Shown: positions 8,015-19,413, counted from the first letter of the stretch. The stretch: DNA of 64,000 nt from Roseomonas haemaphysalidis (GCF_017355405.1 NZ_CP061177.1:1216001-1280000); one strand, 5' to 3'. The notes: generated by a model not told the origin, from the letters alone. Numbers and translations: made by a program.

Positions 8015-9289
8015 ATGGAATTCAGCATCGCCCGCCTGGGCACCGCGGGCGACGGCATCGCCGCCGGCGCCGACGGCCGCCCGGTCTTCATCCCCTTCGC
8101 CCTGCCCGGCGAGCAGGTGGAAGCCGAGCCGGCCGGCAAGCAGGGGGAAGGGCAGGCGGCGGCGTTGCGCACGGTGCTGCGGGCCTCGTCCGACCGCGCC
8201 GTGCCGCCTTGCCCGTATTTTGGCCATTGCGGCGGCTGCACCATGCAGCACATGGCCATCCCGCCCTACGCCGCCTGGAAGCGCGCGCGTTTGGCGGAGG
8301 CACTGGCCCGCGCCGGTTTCGCCGACGATGGCGCGGTGGCCGCGCCCGCCGTCACCCCGCCGCACACCCGCCGCCGTGCCGACCTCGCCCTGCGGCGGGA
8401 GCAGGGAGTGCCGGTGCTGGGCTTCCACGCGCGCGCCAGCGGCGCGGTGGTGGACCTGGACAGCTGCGTGGTGCTGGACCCGGCGCTGGTGGCGCTGTTC
8501 GCGCCGCTGAAGCAGGTGTTGCGCAGCCTGTCCGCATTCCGGCGGGAAGGCTCGGCGGTGCTCAACCTCCTGGACACCGGCCCCGATCTCCTGCTGCGCC
8601 TGGATGCCGAGCCGAGCTTCGCCGACCGCACCCTGCTGGCCGACTTCGCGCGCGAGCACGGCATCCCGCGCATCGCCTGCGCGCCGCTGAAGGGGCTGGT
8701 CAGCGAAACCATGGCGCAACTCGGCCCCGCCGTGATCGCGCTGGGCGGCGTGCCGGTGCCGGCAGCCCCCGGCGCGTTTCTGCAGGCGACACCGCAGGGC
8801 GAGGCCGCGATCGTCGCCGCCGTGCTGGCCGGCTTGCCGGAAAAGCTGCCCGCCAAGGCACGCATCGCGGATCTCTATGCCGGCCTCGGCACGCTATCCT
8901 TTCCGCTGGCGGCCCGTGCCCGGGTGGCGGGGTATGAAAGCGGGCCGGACGCCTTTGCCTCGTTGGATGCGGCCGCGCGCAAGTCGGGCGGGCGGGTGGA
9001 GGCCTTCCGGCGCGACCTGTCGCGCCAGCCGCTGACCGTGAAGGAGCTGGATGCCTTCGCCGCCGTGGTGCTGGACCCGCCCTATGCCGGGGCCATCGAT
9101 CAGATGCCGGCGCTGGCGAAAAGCAGGGTCCAGCGCATCGTCTACGTGTCCTGCAACCCGGTGGCGCTGGCACGCGACACCAAGCTGCTGCACGCCGCCG
9201 GCTGGGGGCTGCTGCGGGCCACGCCGGTGGACCAGTTTCTGTGGTCGTCGCAGTTGGAAGCGGTGGCGGTCTTCGCGCGGCAGAAATGA
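8015..9289 (+). CDS. Class I SAM-dependent RNA uracil-C5 methyltransferase with Fe-S cluster (RlmD/TrmA family)
   Basis: The 424-residue protein methylates a uridine, most likely in 23S rRNA. A short TRAM-like N-terminus (DGIAAGADGRPVFIPFALPG) leads to the Fe-S site CPYFGHCGGC (Cys about 66, 72 and 75) with the fourth Cys near 151 in DSCVVLD. The SAM motif DLYAGLG is near 286, DPPYAG near 353 and the catalytic YVSCNP near 379. ATG 8015 immediately precedes the conserved start; the frame is open further upstream only as a bcsD shadow. Within the family, RlmC, RlmD and TrmA cannot be told apart by eye. It depends on Fe-S assembly, and the SUF operon is nearby. Confidence 0.85.
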   Translation: MEFSIARLGTAGDGIAAGADGRPVFIPFALPGEQVEAEPAGKQGEGQAAALRTVLRASSDRAVPPCPYFGHCGGCTMQHMAIPPYAAWKRARLAEALARAGFADDGAVAAPAVTPPHTRRRADLALRREQGVPVLGFHARASGAVVDLDSCVVLDPALVALFAPLKQVLRSLSAFRREGSAVLNLLDTGPDLLLRLDAEPSFADRTLLADFAREHGIPRIACAPLKGLVSETMAQLGPAVIALGGVPVPAAPGAFLQATPQGEAAIVAAVLAGLPEKLPAKARIADLYAGLGTLSFPLAARARVAGYESGPDAFASLDAAARKSGGRVEAFRRDLSRQPLTVKELDAFAAVVLDPPYAGAIDQMPALAKSRVQRIVYVSCNPVALARDTKLLHAAGWGLLRATPVDQFLWSSQLEAVAVFARQK

Positions 9290-9359
9290 CAGGTTCCCGC
9301 TTGATCCCGGCGCGGCGCGGCCCAATTCCGAAGGGCTTGAACCAGCGGGAGCGGACAGC

Positions 9360-10385
9360 ATGGACTTCGATCAATGGAGCTTCGACCGGCGCGGGCTGAT
9401 GGCCGCCGCCGGGGCACTGGCCGCCACGCCGCTGCTGGCGCGGCTCGGCATCAGCCCGGCCGCCGCCCAGACGGCCGCCGCGCCCGCCGCCGCCCCCGCC
9501 GCGGCCGGCCCCGCCCAGGCCCCCGGCTTTTACCGCTTCAAGCTGGGCAGCCGCGTCGTGACGGTGGTGAACGACGGCTACGGCAGCCGCCCCAAGCCCA
9601 CCGAGGGCTTCGTGAAGAACGCGGATGCCGCCGCCGTTGAAGCCGCGCTGCAGGCCGGCTTCCTGCCGACGGATGCCATCAACATCCCCTACACCGTCAC
9701 CTTTCTGGAAACCCCGGACGGGCTGGTGGCCTTTGACGCCGGCACCGGCGGGCAGCTTGGCGCGACCGCGGGCCGGCTGGCGGCCAACATGGCCGCCGCC
9801 GGGCTGGACGCCGCCCGCGTGACCCAGGTGGTCATGACCCACTTCCACGCCGACCACATCACCGGCCTGACCACCGCCGACGACAAGCCGGTGTTTCCCA
9901 ACGCCGCCGTGATCGTGCCCAAGGCCGAATACGCCTACTGGATGAGCGACGACAATGCCGCCAAGGCGCCGGACGCCATGAAGCCCGCCTTCGCCAACGT
10001 CCGCCGCCGCCTGGAGCCCTACAAGGCCAAGCTGCGGCAGATCGAGGAAGGTGAGGTGATGTCCGGCGTCGTCGCCCTGTCCACCCCCGGCCACACTCCC
10101 GGCCATACCAGCTACTTGCTGGCCGATGGCAGCAATCAGGCGATGGTGCTGGGCGACGTCACCAACCGCCCCGAACTGAACCTCGTCAACCCGGGCTGGC
10201 ACTTGGTCTTCGACATGGATGCCGACCTCGCGGAAAAGACCCGTCGCGAGGTGTTCGACCGTGTGGCGACCGACCGCATCCGCTGCATCGGCTACCACTG
10301 GCCGTTCCCGGCGAACGGCTACGTGGCGAAGACCGAGGGCGGCTACCGCTTCGTGCCGGCGGACTGGTCGAGCGCGGTTCTCTGA
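9360..10385 (+). CDS. Exported metallo-beta-lactamase-fold hydrolase
   Basis: The 341-residue MBL-fold protein has an N-terminal export signal with a twin arginine (FDRRGLMAAAG followed by a hydrophobic stretch ending AAAQ), so it is probably Tat-exported. An Ala/Pro-rich spacer leads into the catalytic domain. The zinc motif HFHADH is near residues 161-166, the second-shell STPGHTPGH near 240 and the bridging aspartate in VLGDVT near 262. A GYHWPF motif near the end supplies the last zinc histidine. The substrate is unknown; lactonase and quorum-quenching names would be guesses. It lies 70 bases after the methyltransferase. Confidence 0.8.
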   Translation: MDFDQWSFDRRGLMAAAGALAATPLLARLGISPAAAQTAAAPAAAPAAAGPAQAPGFYRFKLGSRVVTVVNDGYGSRPKPTEGFVKNADAAAVEAALQAGFLPTDAINIPYTVTFLETPDGLVAFDAGTGGQLGATAGRLAANMAAAGLDAARVTQVVMTHFHADHITGLTTADDKPVFPNAAVIVPKAEYAYWMSDDNAAKAPDAMKPAFANVRRRLEPYKAKLRQIEEGEVMSGVVALSTPGHTPGHTSYLLADGSNQAMVLGDVTNRPELNLVNPGWHLVFDMDADLAEKTRREVFDRVATDRIRCIGYHWPFPANGYVAKTEGGYRFVPADWSSAVL

Positions 10386-10396
10386 GGCTGCGGGCC

Positions 10397-10637
10397 GTGG
10401 CCAGGGGGCGCCGCCCCCTGGACCCCCGCCGGGGTGGCTGAGCCACCCCGGACCCCTGCATCAGAAAGCATCTGGGCGCGCCGGGGGTCGATGACCCCCG
10501 GCGACTGAGGATTCGGTCCGGGTGGTCCGCGGAATAAAAAAGGCCGCCCTCTGCAGGCGGCCTTTTTTCTCGCAGCGGGGTCCGGGGTGGACTTTCCACC
10601 CCGGCGGGGGCCTGGGGGCAGCGCCCCCAGCCTTGCG
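10397..10637. repeat. Facing pair of GC palindromes (family A) around a terminator
   Basis: The forward copy, about 10398-10476, contains GGGGGCGCCGCCCCC, then CCCCCGCCGGGGTGGC and its mate GCCACCCCGG. The reverse copy, about 10572-10637, carries the same blocks on the other strand and runs up to the sufA stop. The hairpin terminator 10536-10568 lies between them. A further palindrome (CGCCGGGGGTC/GACCCCCGGCG) lies at 10479-10503. The same arrangement recurs at 60.88-61.09 kb. Confidence 0.8.
10536..10568. terminator. Bidirectional Rho-independent terminator between the MBL gene and sufA
   Basis: AAAAAAGGCCGCC pairs perfectly with GGCGGCCTTTTTT across a 7-base loop. The T-run on each strand lets it serve both the plus-strand MBL gene and the minus-strand suf operon that converge here. 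Confidence 0.93.
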
Positions 10638-11009
10638 TCACACGTGGAAGCTTTCCCCGCAGCCGCAGCGCCCCTTCTCGTTGGGGTTCACGAAGGTGAA
10701 GCCGGCGGACATCGCCTTCACCTCGTAGTCCATGGTGGTGCCCAGCAGAAACAGCGTCGCCTTGCGGTCCACCAGCACGGTCACGCCCTTGTCGGTCACC
10801 ACCTCGTCGCCCGGCCCAGGCGCATCCGCCCAGGTCAGGTCGTAGGACATGCCGGAGCAGCCCTTGGTGCTGACCGCGACGCGCAGCAGCTTGCCGTCCT
10901 GCCCCTTGGCGTAAAGGCCGCGCAGCCGCTCGGCGGCGGCGTCGGACACCTGCATCAGCGGCGGCAGGGCCCGACGGGCGGGGGCGGGGGTGGTCGTGGA
11001 AGTGCTCAT
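10638..11009 (-). CDS. sufA: SufA-type Fe-S carrier (HesB/IscA family)
   Basis: This A-type carrier accepts Fe-S clusters from the SufBCD scaffold and passes them to client proteins. At 123 residues it has the three invariant cysteines in VSTKGCSGMSYDL and the C-terminal CGCGESF. The ATG at 11009 is preceded by AGAAGGAAG. A longer frame to 11051 overlaps the end of sufT and lacks that site. It is the last gene of the suf operon, 13 bases after sufT, and ends against the repeat and terminator block. Confidence 0.9.
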   Translation of the reverse strand: MSTSTTTPAPARRALPPLMQVSDAAAERLRGLYAKGQDGKLLRVAVSTKGCSGMSYDLTWADAPGPGDEVVTDKGVTVLVDRKATLFLLGTTMDYEVKAMSAGFTFVNPNEKGRCGCGESFHV

Positions 11010-11022
11010 GGCGGCTTCCTTC

Positions 11023-11454
11023 TCAGTACATGTTGAGGGCGAGGCGGGCATCCTCGCTCATGCGCGACGGGTCCCAGGGCGGGTCCCACACCACTTCGAC
11101 GGACACGTCCTTGACGCCCGGCACCAGGCGGATGGCTTCCTCCACCTGCTGCGGCAGCTCCTGCGCCGAGGGGCAGGACGGGGTGGTCAGCGTCATTTCC
11201 ACCGCCACCTTGCCGTCGTCGCCGATCTCGACCGCGTAGATCAGGCCGAGCTCGTAGATGTTCACCGGGATCTCGGGGTCGAACACGGTGCCGATCATGT
11301 CGATCACCTTGGCTTCCGAGATGGCGCCGCCTTCGGGCGCCTGCTCGCCCTCGGGCGTCCAGGTGCTGTGCGCGGCGGCCATGGCCTCCTCGCGCGCGAA
11401 ATCGGCGGCGCCGGGGGCGATCGGGCGCTGCGGGGTGGTGGTCTCGTCACTCAC
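11023..11454 (-). CDS. sufT: SufT-type DUF59/MIP18 protein
   Basis: At 143 residues it is a MIP18/DUF59 domain with an N-terminal extension. The core VIDMIGTVFDPEIPVNIYEL and the motif TLTTPSCPSAQELP, with its conserved cysteine, are typical of SufT. The C-terminus WDPPWDPSRMSEDAR is also characteristic. These proteins assist Fe-S maturation, mainly under high Fe-S demand. GTG 11454 has AGGAGG about nine bases upstream and overlaps the end of sufU by eight bases. Confidence 0.88.
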   Translation of the reverse strand: MSDETTTPQRPIAPGAADFAREEAMAAAHSTWTPEGEQAPEGGAISEAKVIDMIGTVFDPEIPVNIYELGLIYAVEIGDDGKVAVEMTLTTPSCPSAQELPQQVEEAIRLVPGVKDVSVEVVWDPPWDPSRMSEDARLALNMY

Positions 11455-11914
11455 TGCGGGCGGCCTCCTGCTTCTGGTCCAGCGCATTGTTCAGGGTGTG
11501 CCAGGCCAGCGTCGCGCATTTCACGCGGCTGGGGTATTCCGACACGCCGCCCAGCACCTGCAGCCGCTCCATCTCGTCGGCGATGCTGGCGCCGCAGTCG
11601 GGGCAGGTGCCGGTCATCGCCAGGCTGCGGAACTTCTCGCCCAGTTCCTTGGCCTCGGCCTGGCTCTTGCCGCGCACCGTCTCGGTCATCAGGCTGGCGC
11701 TGGCCATGGAGATGGCGCAGCCGCGGCCCTGGAAGCCGGCATCAGCGATGGCGCCGTCCTCGGCCAGCTTGACCCACAGCTCCATCCGGTCGCCGCACAT
11801 CGGGTTGTCGCCCTTGGCATGGCGGTCGGCATCCTCCAGCCGGCGGAAATTGCGCGGCTTGCGGCCGTGGTCGAGGATGACTTCCTGGTACAGGTCGCGC
11901 AGGTCGTCAAACAT
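11447..11914 (-). CDS. sufU: SufU, NifU-like zinc-dependent sulfur acceptor for SufS
   Basis: This 155-residue IscU-like protein has the SufU cysteines: NPMCGD near residue 40, GRGCAIS near 66 and RVKCATLAW near 131. The insertion between the second and third cysteines, including CPDCG near 105, separates SufU from IscU. It takes persulfide from SufS and stimulates it, filling the SufE role in this operon. Its ATG overlaps the sufS stop as TGATG, so the two are translationally coupled. Confidence 0.9.
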   Translation of the reverse strand: MFDDLRDLYQEVILDHGRKPRNFRRLEDADRHAKGDNPMCGDRMELWVKLAEDGAIADAGFQGRGCAISMASASLMTETVRGKSQAEAKELGEKFRSLAMTGTCPDCGASIADEMERLQVLGGVSEYPSRVKCATLAWHTLNNALDQKQEAARSE

Positions 11915-13158
11915 CAGTTGAAGAACTCCCGGGCCTTGCTCAGCGCCTCGGCCAGGTAGTCGACCTCACCCAGCGTGGTGTAGAGGCCGAAGGAGGCGCG
12001 GCAGGTGCTCTCCACGTTAAATCGTGCGTGCAGCGGCTCGGCGCAATGCCGGCCGGAGCGCACGGCGATGCCCGTGCGGTCGAGCAGGGTTGCGAGATCG
12101 TGGGCATGCGCGTTGTCCAGCGCGAAGGCGAAGACGCCGCCGCGGTCCTGCGCCCGGCCCAGCAGGGTCAGCCCCTCGACCTCGGCCAGCTTGGCGGTGG
12201 CGTGGTCCACCAGGACCCGCTCATGCGCCTCGATCGCCTCCATGCCGATGGCTTCCACATAGTCGATCGCGGCATGCAGGCCGATCGCCTCGATGATCGG
12301 CGGCGTGCCGGCCTCGAAGCGCGCGGGCACGGGGGCGGGCAGGAAGCGTTCCAGCGAGACCTCAGCGATCATGTCGCCGCCGCCCAGGAAAGGCGGCATC
12401 CGCTCCAACAGCTCCATGCGCGCCCACAGCACGCCGATGCCGGTGGGGCCGTAGAGCTTGTGGCCGGTGAAGACGTAGAAGTCGCAGCCGATGGCCTGCA
12501 CGTCCACGCGGCGGTGCACCACGGCCTGCGAACCGTCCAGCAGCAGCTTGGCACCGTGCGCATGCGCCAGGGTGGCCAGCCGCGCGGCGGGCGTCACGGT
12601 GCCCAGCACGTTGGACATGTGCGTGACGGCGACCAGCTTGACCACGCCATCGGCCAGCTTGGCCTCGACATCCGTCAGGTCCAGCTCGCCCGCATCGGTG
12701 ATGCGGGCGACGCGCAGCTCGATGCCATGCGCGTCGCGCAGCATCTGCCAGGGCACCAGGTTGGCGTGGTGCTCCATCTCGCTGATCAGCACGCCATCGC
12801 CAGCCTTCAGCACGCCCCGGCCATAGCTGTGGGCAACGAGGTTGATGGCGGCGGTGGAGGAGGAGGTGAAGACGATCTCCCGCTCATCCGCCGCGTTGAG
12901 AAAACGCGCGACGCCAGAGCGCGCCGCCTCGTAGGCCGCCGTCGCCTTTTCCGAAAGGTTGTAGGCGCCGCGGTGGACGTTGGCGTAGGCCGTTTCCATC
13001 GTCCGCACCATGGTGTCGATCACGGCGCGGGGCTTCTGGGCCGAGGCACCGGAATCCAGGAACACCAGTTTCTTGCCGCGAACCGTCTCGGACAGGATCG
13101 GGAAATCCCGCCGCACGCGTTCGACATCGAAACCGGGGCTCATCATCGCGCCGTCCAT
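11914..13158 (-). CDS. sufS: Cysteine desulfurase SufS (class II, PLP)
   Basis: The 414-residue enzyme releases sulfur from L-cysteine. Visible landmarks are the substrate loop NVHRGAYNLSEKAT near 57, VFTSSSTAAINLVA near 92, the cofactor-binding YVFTGHKLYGPTGIG, whose lysine is near residue 229, and the catalytic cysteine in AVRSGRHCAEP near 364. ATG 13158 is two bases after the sufD stop; an internal ATG at 13146 could also serve. It is placed between sufD and sufU as in other alphaproteobacterial suf operons. Confidence 0.95.
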   Translation of the reverse strand: MDGAMMSPGFDVERVRRDFPILSETVRGKKLVFLDSGASAQKPRAVIDTMVRTMETAYANVHRGAYNLSEKATAAYEAARSGVARFLNAADEREIVFTSSSTAAINLVAHSYGRGVLKAGDGVLISEMEHHANLVPWQMLRDAHGIELRVARITDAGELDLTDVEAKLADGVVKLVAVTHMSNVLGTVTPAARLATLAHAHGAKLLLDGSQAVVHRRVDVQAIGCDFYVFTGHKLYGPTGIGVLWARMELLERMPPFLGGGDMIAEVSLERFLPAPVPARFEAGTPPIIEAIGLHAAIDYVEAIGMEAIEAHERVLVDHATAKLAEVEGLTLLGRAQDRGGVFAFALDNAHAHDLATLLDRTGIAVRSGRHCAEPLHARFNVESTCRASFGLYTTLGEVDYLAEALSKAREFFN

Positions 13159-13160
13159 GG

Positions 13161-14437
13161 CTACGCCACCTTCTCCCACCAGCCGGACACGGCGGTGGCC
13201 AATGCGTTGCGGGCCGTCTCGTTTTCCACGGTCTCCACGGCTTCCTGCAGAAAGGCCTCGACCAGCATGGAGCGGGCGAGATCCTGCGGAATGCCGCGGG
13301 CGCGGAGGTAGAAGAGCTGCGCCTCGTCCAGCGCGCCGACGGTGGCGCCGTGCGAGCACTTCACATCGTCGGCGTAGATTTCCAGCTGCGGCTTGCTGTC
13401 GATCTCCGCTTGCTCGGACAAGAGCAGCGCCTGGTTCATCTGGTAGCCGTCGGTGCGCTGGGCGATCTGGTGCACGTGGATCTTGCCCTGGAACACGCCT
13501 CTGGAGCGGCCGGCCAGCACCGTCTTGACCGTCTGGCGGCTGGCGCAGTCGGGCGCCGCGTGGTCCAGAAAGGTCGTGCAATCGCCGTGCTGGCCGTCCG
13601 CCAGGAGCTGCGCGCCGTTCAGGTGCGCGGTGGCCTTGGGGCCGTCCAGCGAGACATGCGCCTCGCTGCGCGACAGCTTGGCGCCGGCATGCAGCAGGAA
13701 GCTGTCATAGGTGCCGCCGGCCGCGACCTTGGCGAAGACCGTGGACAGGTGGATGCCACCGGGCGCGTCCTGCTGGATGCGCACATGCGTCAGGTGCGCG
13801 CCCTCGGCCAGCTGGATCTCCACCACCGGGTTGTGCAGGTAGCGGCCCTCGCCATGGCCCACCGCGCGCTCGATCAGCACCAGCTGCGCGCCGGCACCGA
13901 GCCGCACCACGTGGCGCGGATGCACCGCCACGGGCCGGTCGCCCGACTGCACCACGGACAGCAGCTCGATCGCGCCGCCATCGGTGCCGTCCGGCAGGTC
14001 GATCAGCGCGCCGTCCTCGAACAGCATGGTGTTCAGCGCCGCCAGCGGCAGGTCGTGCACGCGCGCCACGCTGCCGAGCAGCCCCTCGGCCGTGCCCAGC
14101 GCGGTGCCCAGGCTGCGCACCGTGGGGGGCGCCTCCGACAGGTCGGCGCGGAAGCGGCCGTCCAGCAGCACCACGCGGGCGGGCGCCACGGCCTCCGGCA
14201 ACGCCACGTCGTCGTCCACCGGCGTCAGCGCCTCGGCGAAGCCGGTGCGCGCCAGCAGGCCGAGGTCGGTGTAGTGCCAGGCCTCGATCTTGCGGGTGGG
14301 GAAGCCCTGCTCGCGGAAGGCCTTGGCCGCGTTCTCGCGCAGCGCCTGCACCCAGGGGGTGCGGGTGCCGGGCAGGCGGGCGCTGAGCCCCTCGTAGCGG
14401 CGCAGGAAGCCTTCGGGCCCTGGTTCGAACAGCGTGA

Positions 14438-14441
<4 letters not shown>
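13161..14441 (-). CDS. sufD: SufD, Fe-S scaffold subunit
   Basis: At 426 residues this is a standard SufD. The N-terminal helical region contains PTRKIEAWHYTDL, and the long beta-helix carries the family end: QTVKTVLAGRSRGVFQGKI, YADDVKCSHGATVGALDE and LRARGIPQDLARSMLVEAF. It joins SufB and SufC in the SufBC2D scaffold; the conserved histidine in KCSHGAT belongs to the SufB-SufD cluster site. Its ATG overlaps the sufC stop by four bases. Confidence 0.95.
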
Positions 14442-15181
<740 letters not shown>

Positions 15182-15198
15182 AATCTCGTACTCGTCCC

Positions 15199-16698
<1,500 letters not shown>

Positions 16699-16710
16699 GA
16701 TGCGGGGTCC

Positions 16711-17202
16711 CTACTCGGCAGCCAGGGTCGCCGGCTGAGCCGGCAGGAATGTCGTCGTCGTCTGGGGCGCGGCATGCCCCACGGAGTGGCAGCTCCGCGA
16801 GGCCGGCCCGGCAAGGTCGGCCAGGGTGATAGCGGCCAGCGCGCCGCGCACCGCTTCGTTCACGCGGTCCCAGCGGCCACGCACGGGGCAGGTCGCCTCC
16901 GTTTCGCAGCCGCCCGAGGCACCGTCGACGCAGGCGGTCAGCGCGATCGGCCCGTCCACCGCCAGGATGACGTCGGACAGCGGCAGCTCGGCCAGCGGGC
17001 GGGCCAGGCGATAGCCACCACGCGCGCCGCGCAGCCCCTCCACCAGCCCGGCCTGCGCCAGCGCCTTCAGCACCTTCGCCACCGTCGGCTCGGCGATGCC
17101 GGTGCACAGCGCCAGGCAGGGCGCGGTCTGCACCCCGCCCTGGGCTTCCAGCCGGGCCAGAACGACCACGGCGTAATCGGTGAGTTTCGATAGCCGCAGC
17201 AC
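16711..17202 (-). CDS. sufR: SUF system regulator, Rrf2 family
   Basis: The 163-residue protein has an Rrf2 winged helix (MLRLSKLTDYAVVVLARLEA, then GIAEPTVAKVLKALAQAGLV and the wing RGARGGYRLA). The cysteine cluster site is ACVDGASGGCETEATCPVRGRW, broken here as Cys near 98, 106 and 112. Holo-protein would repress suf transcription when Fe-S supply is good. It heads the operon. On the minus strand a TTGACA at 17281-17276 lies about 75 bases upstream as a possible -35 box, but no good -10 follows. The last 30 residues are low-complexity and poorly conserved. Confidence 0.88.
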   Translation of the reverse strand: MLRLSKLTDYAVVVLARLEAQGGVQTAPCLALCTGIAEPTVAKVLKALAQAGLVEGLRGARGGYRLARPLAELPLSDVILAVDGPIALTACVDGASGGCETEATCPVRGRWDRVNEAVRGALAAITLADLAGPASRSCHSVGHAAPQTTTTFLPAQPATLAAE

Positions 17203-17341
17203 GCTGGCGATGGCTCCTGGAAGAAAGCGGACCGTGTTCGTCCTGTTTCGGGCAAATGACCCTGCGGCCTTATGTTGTCAAGGATTTGGCCCGGTGAATC
17301 CCGGGTTTGCATGGCTGGCATCCTGGTGCCAGTTTGCCCCC

Positions 17342-17962
17342 ATGCCCCAGCCCGTCTTCCCGCGCCACGCGGCCAGCCTGATCCTGTGGCGCCGGCGGAC
17401 GGGCGGCGAAACCGAGATCCTGATGGGCCTGCGCCATGCCGGCCTGCGCTTCATGCCCGGGCACCTGGTGTTCCCCGGCGGCCGCGTCGACCTCGCGGAC
17501 CGCCGCGCCCCTGTGGCCCGCGACCTGCGGCCGGACACGCGGGCCGCCCTGCAGCGCGCCGCCCCGCCGCCGCTGGCACGCGCCCTGGCCGTCGCCGCGG
17601 CGCGCGAGCTGGAAGAGGAAACCGGCCTGACCCTGGCGCCGCAGGGCGGCACCGCCCCGGCACTGGACGTGCTGTCCTATGTCTGCCGCGCCGTCACCCC
17701 CGCCACGCAGCGTATCCGGTTCAATGCCCGCTTTCTGGCCGCCCCCGCCGAGGCGGCGCGCGGCCGCCTGTCCGGCAGCGGCGAGCTGGAGCGGCTGGAC
17801 TGGTTCACGCTGCAGGAAGCCACCGCCGCGCCGCTGGCCGGCATCACCGCCCGGGTGCTGGAGCAGTTCGGGTCGATGATGGCCCTGCCGGAAGCGGCGC
17901 GGAACGCGCGGCCGCTGGTCTGCTTCCATGGGCTGGACCGGCCGAGGGCGGAGCGGGACTGA
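17342..17962 (+). CDS. NUDIX hydrolase, NUDT7/CoA-diphosphatase-like
   Basis: The 206-residue protein starts at ATG 17342, where similarity begins; the frame runs upstream without family features. It has the sequence RFMPGHLVFPGGRVDLAD near 37 and the Nudix box remnant AAARELEEETGLTL near 83, with REleEE supplying the metal-binding glutamates. Long proteins of this type from GC-rich alphaproteobacteria cleave nucleoside-diphosphate or CoA-like compounds; the substrate cannot be read here. It is divergent from sufR, sharing a 139-base gap. Confidence 0.8.
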   Translation: MPQPVFPRHAASLILWRRRTGGETEILMGLRHAGLRFMPGHLVFPGGRVDLADRRAPVARDLRPDTRAALQRAAPPPLARALAVAAARELEEETGLTLAPQGGTAPALDVLSYVCRAVTPATQRIRFNARFLAAPAEAARGRLSGSGELERLDWFTLQEATAAPLAGITARVLEQFGSMMALPEAARNARPLVCFHGLDRPRAERD

Positions 17963-18077
17963 GGGGCGCTGCCCCTTCCGGACTGCCCCGCCGGGGGGCT
18001 TGAGCCCCACCCCGGACCCTGGCACGAGGAAGCGTGGGGGGAGGCTTCGCGGCCACAGGGCCGCGCTGCGAAGCCTC
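17960..18077. repeat. Single family A palindrome copy plus an extra hairpin between the NUDIX gene and pntAA
   Basis: From 17960 to about 18034 there is a diverged forward copy: GGGGCGCTGCCCC, then CCCCGCCGGGGGGCTTGAG and CCCCACCCCGG. It is followed by a hairpin with arms GAGGCTTCGC (18041-18050) and GCGAAGCCTC (18068-18077). The rest of the gap to 18239 is GC-rich without a clear promoter. Confidence 0.6.
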
Positions 18078-18239
18078 ATCGAACCCTGCGTCGTGCTCTT
18101 CCGGGATGCCGGGTTCTGGGGTGGCCTGGCCATGCCGGCGGCACCCCCGGAGGGGGCGGCGTCCGCCGGGCCGCCCTTGCCGTCGCCGCGCCCCCTCGTC
18201 ATCCTCGCCCGCAGTCGATCGAGGGTGGAGGAGAGCCAG

Positions 18240-19397
18240 ATGCGCCTTGCGGTGCTGAAGGAGCGGCGGGCGGGCGAGACCCGCGTCGCCGCGACGCCGG
18301 AAACGGTGAAGAAATTTCTGGCACTGGGTGTCGAGGCGGTGGCGGTCGAAGCCGGCGCGGGCCTCGGCTCCGGCTATCCCGATGCGCTTTATGCCGAGGC
18401 GGGCGCGACGGTGGCGCCCGATGCCGCGGCCGCGCTGGCCGGCGCCGGCATCGTCCTGAAGGTGCGCGCGCCGCTGGCCGCCGGCGAGGGCGAGGTGGAC
18501 GAGCTGTCGCTGATCCCGCGCGGCGCGCTGCTGGTCGGCACGCTGGAGGCGCTCGGCAACCCCGACCGCGCCAAAGCCTATGCGGCGGCGGGCATCGAGG
18601 CCTGTTCCATGGAGCTGCTGCCGCGCATCACCCGCGCGCAGAGCATGGACGTGCTGTCGTCCCAGGCCAACCTGGCGGGCTACCGCGCGGTGGTGGAAGG
18701 GGCGGCGGCCTTTGACAAGGGCTTCCCGATGCTGATGACGGCGGCGGGCACCATCCCGGCCGCCAATGTCTTTGTCATGGGCGCGGGCGTGGCCGGGCTG
18801 CAGGCCATCGCCACCGGCCGGCGCCTCGGCGGCCGCGTGTCCGCCACCGACGTGCGGCCGGCGGCCAAGGAGGAGATCAAGTCCCTCGGCGCCTCCTTCG
18901 TCGGTTACGAGGACGAGGAAAGCAAGGCGGCGCAGACGGCGGGCGGCTACGCCAAGCAGCTTTCGGCCGAGTTCTACGCCAAGCAGGCCGAGGTGGTGGC
19001 GACGCATATCGCCAAGCAGGACGTGGTGGTGACCACCGCGCTGGTGCAGGGCCGCAAGGCGCCGACTCTGGTCACCGCCGCCATGGTGGCCAGCATGAAG
19101 CCCGGCAGCGTGATCGTGGACATCGCGGCCGATGCCGGCGGCAACTGCGCCATGACACAGCCGGGCGAAAGCATCGTCACCGACAATGGCGTCAAGATCC
19201 TGGGCTATCGCAACTGGCCGGGCCGCATCGCGGGTGCCGCCAGCGCGCTTTATGCCCGCAACCTGCTGACCTTCCTTTCCACCTTCTGGGACAAGGACGC
19301 GAAGGCGCCCAGGCTGCCCGAGGAGGACGAGATCGTCCGCGGCGCCGTGCTGACGCGGGGCGGCGCCGTGGTCCACCCGCAGCTGCTGCAAGCCTGA
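18240..19397 (+). CDS. pntAA: NAD(P)+ transhydrogenase, alpha subunit part 1 (NAD(H)-binding)
   Basis: The 385-residue soluble domain I binds NAD(H) in the proton-translocating transhydrogenase that makes NADPH. The start [21 protein letters not shown] is typical, and ATG 18240 has GGAGGAGA upstream. Other landmarks are [18 protein letters not shown] near 141, the dinucleotide fold [14 protein letters not shown] near 177 and [17 protein letters not shown] near 285. Three separate subunits (pntAA, pntAB, pntB) are the usual alphaproteobacterial form. Confidence 0.93.
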   Translation: MRLAVLKERRAGETRVAATPETVKKFLALGVEAVAVEAGAGLGSGYPDALYAEAGATVAPDAAAALAGAGIVLKVRAPLAAGEGEVDELSLIPRGALLVGTLEALGNPDRAKAYAAAGIEACSMELLPRITRAQSMDVLSSQANLAGYRAVVEGAAAFDKGFPMLMTAAGTIPAANVFVMGAGVAGLQAIATGRRLGGRVSATDVRPAAKEEIKSLGASFVGYEDEESKAAQTAGGYAKQLSAEFYAKQAEVVATHIAKQDVVVTTALVQGRKAPTLVTAAMVASMKPGSVIVDIAADAGGNCAMTQPGESIVTDNGVKILGYRNWPGRIAGAASALYARNLLTFLSTFWDKDAKAPRLPEEDEIVRGAVLTRGGAVVHPQLLQA

Positions 19398-19413
19398 GCG
19401 AGGGAGAAGCCCG

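Noticed and set aside
9360..10385. Naming the MBL-fold protein a quorum-quenching lactonase
   Set aside because: HFHADH is common to the whole superfamily, and nothing else in the sequence or neighbourhood points to lactone substrates.
17203..17341. An IscR/RirA-type operator before sufR
   Set aside because: Only a single TTGACA on the minus strand is visible. There is no dyad and no acceptable -10 box at the right spacing.
18150..18200. Another family A palindrome before pntAA
   Set aside because: The stretch is GC-rich with short complementary runs but lacks the GGGGCGC-core and the order of blocks seen in the real copies.
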